Below, in pieces: positions 55,341-63,303 of a stretch of DNA of 64,000 nt (positions within the stretch are counted from its first letter, which is position 1; the number at the start of each line of letters is the position of its first letter). The stretch is taken from assembly GCA_019639195.1 (NCBI GenBank), contig JAHBSI010000004.1:1-64000 (forward strand), in the 5' to 3' direction. The notes beneath the pieces were generated by a model. That model did no database searches and had not been told where the DNA came from. It saw only the letters and a program-made list of their open reading frames with translations. The translations under genes were made by a program, and so were the position numbers. The DNA comes from Acidobacteriota bacterium (GTDB lineage Bacteria > Acidobacteriota > Blastocatellia > Pyrinomonadales > Pyrinomonadaceae).

Positions 55341-55381
55341 AAAAAAGCAGGCTGCCGTCTCCGCCTGGGACGACAGCCTGC
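55341..55381 (-). terminator. Strong terminator after the PD40/FG-GAP gene
   Basis: GCAGGCTG (55347-55354) pairs with CAGCCTGC (55374-55381), inner CGTC/GACG, followed on the minus strand by TTTTTTT. Also closes the array from the other side. Confidence 0.9.
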
Positions 55382-55392
55382 ATCAGCCGCCC

Positions 55393-56757
55393 TTACTGGG
55401 CGGAGGGAACAGGAATATCCGAACCCGTTCCAAAGTAGCGGTAATCGACATTGCCGTCCGAGCTGCGCAGTATGAACCACGTGCCGCCGCGATAGACTGC
55501 GATATCGGTCTTGCCGTCACCGTCATAATCGGCAGGAGCAAGGACGTCCGAAGCGAGGCCCCATGGCACCGCGTGGAATGAGGAGTCCGAGCTGTAACGA
55601 ATGTACCAATAGCTGTTGGAGGGCCTGAACACAGCGTAATCGGTCTTTCCGTCACCGTCATAATCTCCCGGAACTGCCTTGTCATTGCTCAAACCGAAAT
55701 ACTGAACCGAATATTGGCCGTCGCTGCTCTGCAGCACATGCCACGTTCCGTCCGTCGGGCGGAAAACGCTCACGTCCGAGATGCCGTCGCCGTCAAAGTC
55801 GGCCGTGGTCGTCTTAGGATCGGGGAGCCGGTCGCGCGTCATCACCCAAACGTCGCCGGACGGATTTCCGTTACCATCGACCTCGCTTCCGGGACGATTC
55901 GAACCGACGACCATCGTCTTGCCGTCCCACGATAGCGACGCACGCGTCTCGCTGCCCGCACTGTTGATCGGTGCCGGAAGATGCACGGGAGCTTCCCAGT
56001 CGCTCGACGTGCTGCCCCGTTTTGCGGTCCAGATGTCCGGGCCGCCGAGCGTTCCGGGCCGCGTCGAGTCAAAGACGATCTCGAGCCCGTCATGCCGAAC
56101 ATTCGGCCTTGCGTCGTCAAATTCCGTGTTCACGCCCGGAGCGAGTTGTGCCGGGCCGAAATCAACGGTGTAGTAGATATCAAGGTCGGTGCCGCCCGGT
56201 GTGTGTCCGTCCGGCCGATTGCTCGCAAAATAGAGCACACCGTGACCGTTCTCATCCTGAAAATACGACGGGCTCCATTCGGTCCCGGGGCTGTTGATCT
56301 CGCACCCGAGGTTCTGCGGCTCTTCCCAGGTCGTTCCCGATCTCCTCGTGCGGTAGATATCCGCACCTCCGCATGCTCCCGGTGCCGGCCGCGATGAGAC
56401 AAAAAAGAGAATGTTTCCGGGTGCCGGCGACGGGCAAAAATCGTCGGATGAGCTATTGATCGGTGCTCCGACGTTGACGAACGGCCCCCACGGAGCATCC
56501 GTCGCCGCTCTGGTCGAGACCCAGATGTCCTGGCCGCCCATTCCGCCCGTACGATTCGAGGCGATGTAAAAACTCAGCCCGTCCGGAGCCTGTATCGGGC
56601 AGCCGTCGCCAAACGGTGTGTTGAATTCCGTGCTCGTTCCGGGGATCGATTCCATATTCACGGGATCTGACCACGCCGAGAAGCGCTGGCCGAACGCGGC
56701 CGGAAGTGCGAATGCAACTACCGCCGCAACTAAAAATGTCTGAAATATTCGGTTCAT
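55393..56757 (-). CDS. Secreted PD40 (TolB-like) and FG-GAP repeat protein
   Basis: 454 residues, AAGGAGG before the ATG, signal peptide ending in AAFGQ. Residues 30-300 carry WD40-like PD40 repeats (PIQAPDGLSFYIASNRTGGMGGQDIWVST, GADIYRTRRSG, LDIYYTVDF), residues 310-450 FG-GAP repeats (DFDGDGISDVSVFRPTDGTW, DYDGDGKTDYAVFRPSNSYW, DYDGDGKTDIAVYRGGTW). A surface or secreted propeller-type protein; no enzyme activity can be assigned. The FG-GAP part is like the protein ending at 253. Confidence 0.85.
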   Translation of the reverse strand: MNRIFQTFLVAAVVAFALPAAFGQRFSAWSDPVNMESIPGTSTEFNTPFGDGCPIQAPDGLSFYIASNRTGGMGGQDIWVSTRAATDAPWGPFVNVGAPINSSSDDFCPSPAPGNILFFVSSRPAPGACGGADIYRTRRSGTTWEEPQNLGCEINSPGTEWSPSYFQDENGHGVLYFASNRPDGHTPGGTDLDIYYTVDFGPAQLAPGVNTEFDDARPNVRHDGLEIVFDSTRPGTLGGPDIWTAKRGSTSSDWEAPVHLPAPINSAGSETRASLSWDGKTMVVGSNRPGSEVDGNGNPSGDVWVMTRDRLPDPKTTTADFDGDGISDVSVFRPTDGTWHVLQSSDGQYSVQYFGLSNDKAVPGDYDGDGKTDYAVFRPSNSYWYIRYSSDSSFHAVPWGLASDVLAPADYDGDGKTDIAVYRGGTWFILRSSDGNVDYRYFGTGSDIPVPSAQ

Positions 56758-57127
56758 CTTGATTACCTCCTTAGGCTTGCGAACTTTTTCAATTCTTGGA
56801 ATGAGTGAGCTGGAAACCGCCCTGTCTCAGGGATGTCCGCCGAGCCTCACTCGCAGACCGGAAAAAGAGCCTTTTCCCGGCGTCGATCGTCGTCATGGAG
56901 AGAAATATGCCTCATTCGACCCGTAGGAATCCTTGACGAAAGTTCCTCGTTTTTTCTTTTTTTCTTCTGCGGACGGCGAATTTCCGTGAGAAATCGAGAA
57001 GAATGGCCTTTCCGGGCAAAGAATTCGCGGCCGGCTTGGCAAATCGTCCGTAGGAACCGCGTCTCTCTCCAGAAGCACACGCTTCTTTTCAAGGAAGGAT
57101 CGGTAGTAAATAAGGAGAAAATTCGAT
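56758..57127. other. Divergent intergenic region
   Basis: 370 bases between two secreted-protein genes reading away from each other. AAGGAG boxes at both ends are ribosome binding sites; a C/T-rich patch (about 56946-56970) is the only other notable feature. No gene or clear structure seen. Confidence 0.4.
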
Positions 57128-58024
57128 ATGAAGGTTAGAAATATCTTTGTGTTTTTAGCAGGCCTGGCAATGTCGGCGACGGCGTTCGGCCAGAATTTTG
57201 GCAATGCGCGGCCATCGCGTGAGGATCTGAATCAAATACGGGCCGAGGCTCGGGAAGACATCAATATCGCTAAACGGACCGCTCAACGTTCGCCGCTTCT
57301 CGCAAAGTCGTCCGCACCCGGCTCGGCAAACCTTGCGACGATCCCGTCACCGTATGACGATCCTGATTCGTTCGGCAACAACGTGCGGTTCCTCGGTTCG
57401 CTCTATGCCGGCACGGTTTACGTGTATCACAGCTGTGATCCGCAGGTCCTGCTCGACGAACTCGGCATCACGCTTGCGGGTGATGACAAGTGCGTCGTCC
57501 ACAACCCGCCGGCCGCACCAATGAATCAGACGCAGGTCCTTTATGATCCGGCCTGGGAATACACCATTCCGAAGAACACGCTCAACAACACGCTCTACGT
57601 TCTGACGAATAACAATCCCGGTTACGACGCAAACGAAATAGCCGGCGTCCCGGGAATATTCACCGTTTACTATCAGCCGGTCGTCACCATTGTGAGCACC
57701 GCTCTCAACGATCCGCTTGCGATCGACCCTTCGACCGGACAGCCGATGAACGGCCAGTACACCACATCTCTGACCGGAAGTTCGCTGACGACGCGATCTC
57801 TCAGCACAGGTGCCGGTGATTTCGTGAGCGAATACAAGAGCTACGGAGGCGTCGGTTCCCGCGGATTCTCCCGCTCATATTGGCGTGCGGTCGGCTTGCC
57901 TGACAGCGTGATCAACAAGCTCTATAACCGAAAAATGTCTCTAAGATTTGGCATCAGAGTTCGAACGACGGGCTCGGTCAGCTTCGGACAGTTCTACTAC
58001 ACGATGAGAATGCTCGGCGACTAA
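57128..58024 (+). CDS. Secreted protein of unknown family
   Basis: 298 residues, GGAG before the ATG, signal peptide ending in AFGQ. The rest has Asn/Tyr/Ser-rich beta-like sequence (GSLYAGTVYVYHSC, NTLNNTLYVLTNNNPGYDANEIAGV, YQPVVTIVSTALNDP). I recognise no domain. Single gene with its own terminator. Confidence 0.75.
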   Translation: MKVRNIFVFLAGLAMSATAFGQNFGNARPSREDLNQIRAEAREDINIAKRTAQRSPLLAKSSAPGSANLATIPSPYDDPDSFGNNVRFLGSLYAGTVYVYHSCDPQVLLDELGITLAGDDKCVVHNPPAAPMNQTQVLYDPAWEYTIPKNTLNNTLYVLTNNNPGYDANEIAGVPGIFTVYYQPVVTIVSTALNDPLAIDPSTGQPMNGQYTTSLTGSSLTTRSLSTGAGDFVSEYKSYGGVGSRGFSRSYWRAVGLPDSVINKLYNRKMSLRFGIRVRTTGSVSFGQFYYTMRMLGD

Positions 58025-58050
58025 AACTTCGCTGGACATCAACGAAAAAA

Positions 58051-58075
58051 GGCGGCCTGTCGGGCCGCCTTTTTA
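58051..58075 (+). terminator. Terminator after the secreted protein
   Basis: GGCGGCC (58051-58057), loop TGTCG, GGCCGCC (58063-58069), TTTTT. Also flanked by A's on the left, so it may serve the convergent hemoglobin gene. Confidence 0.93.
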
Positions 58076-58098
58076 TTGCTGGCCCTGGATACGACCGG

Positions 58099-58635
58099 CT
58101 ACTTTTGCTGGTCAGCAGCGGCTGCCTTTGAACGCGAACCTTCGGTCACCTCGTTCTTGTGTGCGGCAAAAGCAGCAAGAACTTCTGCCTTCTCACGGGC
58201 GGGTACTTTTGCCCAGTCGAGCGTGCGGCTCAATTCCGCGGCTACCTCATCAAACTCCGCCGGTGTGATCTTAAGGTTGCGATGAGCGTTCTCAAGACCG
58301 AGCGGCGTACTGCCGGGACGCGTCGGTGAATATTTGAACGGGCCACCGGATATCTCACAAACCCACAAGGTCCGCATAAACTTCAGCCCTGCGAGGCGAG
58401 CGAGGCTGTTTCGATGCCAGTTTCTGAGATCAGGATTCTTAGAATCCTGCCCTACGACCGGATTCTTGACAAGGGCGTCGCTAAAGTGGTCAACGACCGC
58501 TGAGATCGCGAAAACGCCGCCAAGCCTTTCATATAAGCTCTTCTCGGGTGTGGTCTGGGCTGACGCTGCGACTGCCGAAACTGCAAGAATTACCGCCGCT
58601 GTAACCGCTTTAATGGTCAAAAATCGTGTTTTCAT
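58099..58635 (-). CDS. Exported group 1 truncated hemoglobin
   Basis: 178 residues from ATG 58635 (MKTRFLTIKAVTAAVILAVSAV), with GGAGAAAGG upstream; a frame to 58776 has no coding look before this. Signal peptide ending in ASAQ, then the truncated-globin core: SLYERLGGVFAISAVVDHFSDAL, an extended WHRNSLARLAGLKFMRTLWVCEISGGPFKY with the Y/F-rich helix, and the proximal-His region ENAHRNLKITPAEFDEVA. Group 1 globins bind O2/NO; export to the periplasm is unusual. C-terminus charged and Ala-rich. Confidence 0.88.
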   Translation of the reverse strand: MKTRFLTIKAVTAAVILAVSAVAASAQTTPEKSLYERLGGVFAISAVVDHFSDALVKNPVVGQDSKNPDLRNWHRNSLARLAGLKFMRTLWVCEISGGPFKYSPTRPGSTPLGLENAHRNLKITPAEFDEVAAELSRTLDWAKVPAREKAEVLAAFAAHKNEVTEGSRSKAAAADQQK

Positions 58636-58870
58636 AACCTTCCTTTCTCCTAGTTTTGTTTTTTTGGCGGACAAAATGATCCACCGCCTTTGCTGATCAA
58701 TACATGCAAGGCCATTCGGGAGCAGACGGCCGTTGCTGTATCTATCGACAATACACAGCGGTCTATAATAAGTCAAGATAAGGATGGACTTATTTGAATT
58801 TTAATAGGAAGACAATATTTTGTGACCGTTTTGGGTGCTGTTGGCATGCTCTTTAGACATTGCAAAAAAG

Positions 58871-58899
58871 AAAAGGACGGTCATATCGACCGCCCTTTT
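58871..58899 (-). terminator. Terminator after the carboxypeptidase-regulatory-like gene
   Basis: AAAAGG and CGGTC (58871-58882) pair with GACCG and CCTTTT (58888-58899) around a five-base loop; on the minus strand the stem is followed by TTTTCTTTTTT. 24 bases after the stop of the gene at 58923. Confidence 0.88.
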
Positions 58900-58922
58900 T
58901 TATTACGTTCTGAACGTGAAGA

Positions 58923-59546
58923 TCAATTCGGATCTTCGTGTTCGATCTCCAGTTTGATCACGGTGCGATAGACCTGCGGCGAATCGGTGACGATATCGGA
59001 CGAGCCGGAAACGCCGTTTGCCGACGCGGTGACACGCACCTTCGACACGTTCATTATGCCGTTGAATTCAAATTCGCCGGCGCGATTCGTCTTGACCGTC
59101 TGTATCTTCCGCGTCGAACCGTCAGCGTTTACTTCGTAAAGATCGACCGGCGCATCGCGGACGCTCAAATTCGCCTTATCAAAAACGATGCCCTTTACCA
59201 GGATCAGCGAACCTCGGTCGCGGGTCATCAGGAGGTTTTCGCCGAGGTCGCGATAGTCGTTCTCCTTCACCTTGACGTCGTATTTTACGCCCGTGCCGTA
59301 ACCGGCGGCATCGAACGCGATGTTGTACGTGCCCGGTTCGAGTGCGAGAGTAAAGCGGCCTTTTCGGTCGGACTTCGTCGAGCGGACGACCTTACCGTTC
59401 ACGCGTGCCGTGATCTCGACATTCGCGATCGACTTGTAATCCACATCGCGCACACGGCCCTTTACGCCGCTCGATTGCGCAAATGCGGCAAGCGGCAGAA
59501 GAAGCCCGATCGAAAGAACAATAAAAAACAGTTTATGCCTGTGCAT
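58923..59546 (-). CDS. Exported carboxypeptidase-regulatory-like protein
   Basis: 207 residues from ATG 59546 (MHRHKLFFIVLSIGLLLPL), overlapping the stop of the epimerase gene by 14 bases. Signal peptide ending in AAFAQ. Two beta-sandwich CarboxypepD_reg-like domains: GVKGRVRDVDYKSIANVEIT...SDRKGRFTLALEPGTYNIAF and VKGIVFDKANLSVRDAPVDL...TNRAGEFEFNGI. Such domains act as stalks or ligand-binding modules on exported proteins. Function unknown. Confidence 0.82.
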   Translation of the reverse strand: MHRHKLFFIVLSIGLLLPLAAFAQSSGVKGRVRDVDYKSIANVEITARVNGKVVRSTKSDRKGRFTLALEPGTYNIAFDAAGYGTGVKYDVKVKENDYRDLGENLLMTRDRGSLILVKGIVFDKANLSVRDAPVDLYEVNADGSTRKIQTVKTNRAGEFEFNGIMNVSKVRVTASANGVSGSSDIVTDSPQVYRTVIKLEIEHEDPN

Positions 59547-60525
59547 TCTTTGAACTATCCGGCCGATCGCGTCGGAATTCGGCCGCAACATCATTGATGA
59601 TGTTATCGAGGGTTCGGGTTGGCTTGTAACCGATCAGACGCTCAGCTTTTTCGAGGCTGGGGACGCGTCTCGCCATATCTTCGAAGCCTGCGCCGTAAAC
59701 TTCGTCGTACGTAAGGTATTTGATCTCGCTTGTGCTGCCCGTAAGCTCGATCGCCCTTTTTGCGAGGCCGTTGATCGAGATCTCTTCGTTATTTCCGATG
59801 TTTATGACCTCGCCGAAACAACGCGGATCGTCGAGCAATTTCGTCAAGCCTTCGACAACGTCGGCCACGTGTCCGAAGCAGCGTGATTGTTCGCCGTCGC
59901 CGTAAACCGGGATCGGTTCATTCCTGAGCGCCGCCTGCACAAAACGCGGGACGACCATTCCGTACTGTCCCGTTTGCCGAGGCCCGACGGTATTAAATAG
60001 ACGAACGACAACGACCGGCAGCTGCGTTTCTTTCCAATGTGCAAGAGCGAGGAATTCGTCGAGCGTCTTTGCGCAGGCGTATGCCCAGCGATGCTTGTCG
60101 GTCGAACCCGTCAGCAGATCGTCCTCTTCGCGAAAGGGAACGGAAACGCCCTTGCCGTAAACTTCCGACGTGCTCGGCACAAGCACACGCTTGCGATAAC
60201 GCGAACAAAACCCGAGCACGACATCCGTGCCGCGAAAGATCGTCTCGATCGTCTGAACGGGACGCTCCATGATGAGGCGGACGCCGACAGCACTCGCCAT
60301 ATGATAGACGCGGTCGGTATCGCGAATGAGGTCCTCCATCAAACGCATGTTCAGCACGGTGTCTATGAGCAGGCGAAAATTCGGGTTGCCGTCAAGATGC
60401 GCGATATTCGAATAGCGGCCCGTCGAGAGGTCGTCAATGACCGTGACCTCGTGGCCCTCGCCGAGCAGCTTGTCCGCCAAATGGCTTCCAACAAATCCGG
60501 CTCCGCCGGTGATGAGGATCTTCAT
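59533..60525 (-). CDS. NAD-dependent epimerase/dehydratase
   Basis: 330 residues. Extended SDR: GGAGFVGSHLADKL, catalytic STSEVYGKG and YACAK (Tyr-x3-Lys), FNTVGPRQTGQYGMV. Close to UDP-glucose 4-epimerase or UDP-glucuronate-type enzymes; the substrate cannot be named. Makes nucleotide sugars for surface polymers. Next to a UDP-glucuronate decarboxylase-like gene on the same strand. Confidence 0.85.
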   Translation of the reverse strand: MKILITGGAGFVGSHLADKLLGEGHEVTVIDDLSTGRYSNIAHLDGNPNFRLLIDTVLNMRLMEDLIRDTDRVYHMASAVGVRLIMERPVQTIETIFRGTDVVLGFCSRYRKRVLVPSTSEVYGKGVSVPFREEDDLLTGSTDKHRWAYACAKTLDEFLALAHWKETQLPVVVVRLFNTVGPRQTGQYGMVVPRFVQAALRNEPIPVYGDGEQSRCFGHVADVVEGLTKLLDDPRCFGEVINIGNNEEISINGLAKRAIELTGSTSEIKYLTYDEVYGAGFEDMARRVPSLEKAERLIGYKPTRTLDNIINDVAAEFRRDRPDSSKNAQA

Positions 60526-60634
60526 AAAGTTCTAATTGATAATTCTTTAATTACTAATTGCTGATCACCGGCGTGAGGCCCGAGTTTCATTCGCAAGTGG
60601 CAATTGTATAACAGTTCGGGCAAATCTCCAGTGA

Positions 60635-61597
60635 TCAGGCGTTTGTCTGTGTCGCTTTGGTCGGGCCGACGACACCCTGAAAATATTCAACTGTCTTTTT
60701 CAGGCCTTCGGCAAGCGGAACTTTTGGTTCCCAGCCGAGCAGGTTCTTCGCCCGTTCGATGTTCGGCTGGCGTTGCTTAGGGTCGTCCTGCGGCAAAGGC
60801 AGATGGCCGATCTCGACCTTTCGGCCCGTCGCCTTGCCGATCTCGTCAGCGAGTTCGTTCATCGTAAATTCGCCCGGATTGCCGATATTTACGGGCAGGT
60901 GAATGTCGTCCGCGACCGTGTTCATCAGGCGGACGATGCCATCGACAAGGTCGCTTACGTAGCAGAAAGACCGCGTTTGCGAACCGTCGCCATAGATCGT
61001 AAGTTTCTCTCCGCGGAGTGCCTGAACGATGAAGTTCGATACGACACGGCCGTCGTTTTCGAGCATTCGCGTCCCGTAAGTGTTGAAGATACGCACGATA
61101 CGCGTATCGACGCCGCTCTGGCGATGATAGTCCATCATCAAGGTCTCGGCGACCCGTTTGCCTTCGTCATAGCAGCTTCGAAGCCCGATCGGATTCACAT
61201 TTCCCCAATACTCTTCGGTCTGCGGATGCTCTATCGGGTCGCCGTAAACTTCGCTCGTCGAGGCCTGCAGGATCCGCGCCTTCACGCGTTTTGCGAGCCC
61301 GAGCATATTGATCGTGCCCATCACGTTCGTCTTTACGGTCTTGATCGGATTGTACTGGTAATGCACCGGCGATGCCGGGCACGCGAGATTGTAGATCTGA
61401 TCGACCTCAAGCAGGATCGGTTCGGTAACGTCGTGCCTTACGAGCTCAAAATGCGGATCAGTAAGCAGATGCTCGATATTCGCCTTTCGCCCGGTGAAAA
61501 AATTATCAAGACAGATCACCTCATCGCCGTCCGCGATCAGCCTTTCGCAAAGATGCGAACCGATAAATCCCGCTCCGCCCGTAACAAGAATTCTCAT
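60635..61597 (-). CDS. UDP-glucuronate decarboxylase-like SDR (UDP-xylose synthase)
   Basis: 320 residues. [72 protein letters not shown] (catalytic Tyr and Lys) and [10 protein letters not shown]. The [12 protein letters not shown] and YDEGKR motifs are the UXS signature. Converts UDP-glucuronate to UDP-xylose in known relatives. Supplies pentose to polysaccharide. Confidence 0.92.
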   Translation of the reverse strand: MRILVTGGAGFIGSHLCERLIADGDEVICLDNFFTGRKANIEHLLTDPHFELVRHDVTEPILLEVDQIYNLACPASPVHYQYNPIKTVKTNVMGTINMLGLAKRVKARILQASTSEVYGDPIEHPQTEEYWGNVNPIGLRSCYDEGKRVAETLMMDYHRQSGVDTRIVRIFNTYGTRMLENDGRVVSNFIVQALRGEKLTIYGDGSQTRSFCYVSDLVDGIVRLMNTVADDIHLPVNIGNPGEFTMNELADEIGKATGRKVEIGHLPLPQDDPKQRQPNIERAKNLLGWEPKVPLAEGLKKTVEYFQGVVGPTKATQTNA

Positions 61598-61615
61598 CCA
61601 AAACTCTCCAAGGTT

Positions 61616-62107
61616 CTACTTTTCCGCTTCGTTTTCAAGAGCGAGACGCAGAGCATACAATTCCTGCAATCCGAGTTTGTCTTTTTCTCTTCCTGCCGTC
61701 TCTTTTGCGATGATCAATCCATCGATTGACAGGACCTTCGCCGTGAATCCTTCGAAGTCTATGTCAACAGAATTCGCAAGGACATCCGCATAATCTCCGA
61801 TGCCCGCAACTTCTCCCAACAGGTCGATATCGCCCAGCGATGTCGAAAACGTAAAATTCGTTCCGTTCTGAAGAGTGCTCCAGTCCCACACGAACGGAAG
61901 CTCATCAGGAAAATTTCGAGGCCTCGGATTCAAAGGCCGCAAAGCCTCAGCAAGCTTCTCAAGGTTCGTTCGCGTCCGCGAGTAGCAAATATCGAGGTCC
62001 TGTGTGATGTAACTTGACCCGTGGCTTCTCAACGCTACACCGCCGACAACAACAAAATCGACACCCGCTGCCACCAACGAACTTATTGCCTCCAACAGGC
62101 TTATCAT
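61616..62107 (-). CDS. Nucleotidyltransferase-like protein (AbiEii-type)
   Basis: 163 residues from ATG 62107 (MISLLEAISSLVAAGVDFVVVGG). VVVGGVALRSHGSSYITQDLDICYS has Gly-Gly then D-x-D of the fold. C-terminal region (VLSIDGLIIAKETAGREKDKLGLQELYAL) is typical of DUF6036/AbiEii-type proteins. It starts six bases after the small gene upstream, like a toxin-antitoxin pair. Toxin role is inference. Confidence 0.7.
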   Translation of the reverse strand: MISLLEAISSLVAAGVDFVVVGGVALRSHGSSYITQDLDICYSRTRTNLEKLAEALRPLNPRPRNFPDELPFVWDWSTLQNGTNFTFSTSLGDIDLLGEVAGIGDYADVLANSVDIDFEGFTAKVLSIDGLIIAKETAGREKDKLGLQELYALRLALENEAEK

Positions 62108-62113
62108 CAAACT

Positions 62114-62323
62114 TTATCCTTTATTTCGATGTTTCGCCCGTTTTACCGCCGCCTCCAGCTGAAGCAGATCGTTCAACATCTTATCGTTATCCCGAAGCCG
62201 CTCGGCCGGTGTCTTTTTTAGATTTCGGGCAAGCAAGGTAAGGTCGATGCCGAACTCTGCGGCCTCGGCGATCTTGCTGCCGGGCGTCGGGTTCAGGAGT
62301 TTTTCCTCGGGTGTCCGTTTCAT
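62114..62323 (-). CDS. Small partner protein, possible antitoxin
   Basis: 69 residues (MKRTPEEKLLNPTPGSKIAE ... KRAKHRNKG), helical and charged, with AAEFGIDLTLLARNLKKTPAERL in the middle. Precedes the nucleotidyltransferase gene by six bases. This small family regularly sits in front of such transferases in my memory of soil bacteria. A DNA-binding motif is not clear. Confidence 0.65.
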   Translation of the reverse strand: MKRTPEEKLLNPTPGSKIAEAAEFGIDLTLLARNLKKTPAERLRDNDKMLNDLLQLEAAVKRAKHRNKG

Positions 62324-62332
62324 AATGCTATT

Positions 62333-63169
62333 TTACGGCAATTCGAGAGCGCCGGCTCGTTTTTCTGCCTTTTGCTCGTCGGTCAATCTTCCGTAGCCGT
62401 AGATCGCATTTTCCCAGGTGCCGTACATCGCGTTCGGCAGAACGATGTAATCCTTGCCGAAATGCTCGCGGGCCTTCTCGACCTCCGCGAATCTCTCTTC
62501 GACGGACTTCTTCTCGAACACGTTCGAAAGATCATCGAGGTTGTCGCCGACCTGCATCACGATGCGGTATTTTGCGCGTATGATGTCGCGGCGTGCTTCC
62601 TTGCTCGATTCCTTCTGCCGCAGCATCACGTTCTCGTCCGTAATATCGTTGAAGCCGACCTTTTTCAGATTGTCCATCGTCGCGGCCTTCTGCACTTCGT
62701 CACGGTTCGAAACGTAGAAGATCTTGACGCCGCGTGAGTGTGCGTAATTCAAAAAATCGACCGCACCCGGAATGGCCTTCGCCTTTCGCATATCGCCCCA
62801 GGCGTACCAGTCCGCGAGGTTGAACGCCTTGTTGTTCCTGATGCCGTAGGCCTGTGCAGGCGAATTGTCGAGCACTGTCTCGTCGATATCGACCATGATC
62901 GCACGCGGCATTTTTCGCTCGGCCTTTGGCAGACGTTTGAGATTCTTCTTCTCGAAATCTGCGTCGAGCCGGAGACGCGCGATGTTGAACGCCTGATAGC
63001 AGAGAGCACGGTATTCACCCGCCTTCTGCATATAGAGCACCCCCGCCGTCTGGTACGAATTATCGACGGCCGCGGCCGGCTTTTGGGCTGCCGAGCCTGT
63101 CGCAAAATATGTTGCGGCCGACGCACCGGTCGCGATCGTCAGTAAAAGAGCAAGGAATTTGAGTTTCAT
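62333..63169 (-). CDS. Class C acid phosphatase / 5'-nucleotidase e(P4)-like
   Basis: 278 residues with a signal peptide (LKFLALLLTIATGASA). HAD motif DIDETVLDNSPAQ, then FYVSNRDE and GDNLDDLSNVF. The family member e(P4) is a lipoprotein phosphatase for nucleotides such as NMN and heme uptake was claimed; here no lipobox Cys is present, so it is probably periplasmic and soluble. Family assignment secure, substrate not. Confidence 0.9.
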   Translation of the reverse strand: MKLKFLALLLTIATGASAATYFATGSAAQKPAAAVDNSYQTAGVLYMQKAGEYRALCYQAFNIARLRLDADFEKKNLKRLPKAERKMPRAIMVDIDETVLDNSPAQAYGIRNNKAFNLADWYAWGDMRKAKAIPGAVDFLNYAHSRGVKIFYVSNRDEVQKAATMDNLKKVGFNDITDENVMLRQKESSKEARRDIIRAKYRIVMQVGDNLDDLSNVFEKKSVEERFAEVEKAREHFGKDYIVLPNAMYGTWENAIYGYGRLTDEQKAEKRAGALELP

Positions 63170-63254
63170 AGTCGTTCGAGATGCCCGTGTTTGCGAGCTA
63201 TTGACGATTATAGTTCATTCTCGAACGGAAAAAGGAGGACAAACCGCACGGATC

Positions 63255-63299
63255 GACACAAAACGCACAAAACGCACAAAATGCACAGAATGCACAAAA
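63255..63299. repeat. Five 9-base tandem repeats
   Basis: Units CGCACAAAA and variants (T for C, one CAGAA) repeated five times between the MATE and phosphatase genes. No gene is seen in it. Possibly slippage-derived. Confidence 0.85.
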
Positions 63300-63303
63300 G
63301 TTC

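Noticed and set aside
63255..63299. CRISPR-like repeats
   Set aside because: Nine-base head-to-tail units without spacers; a simple tandem repeat.
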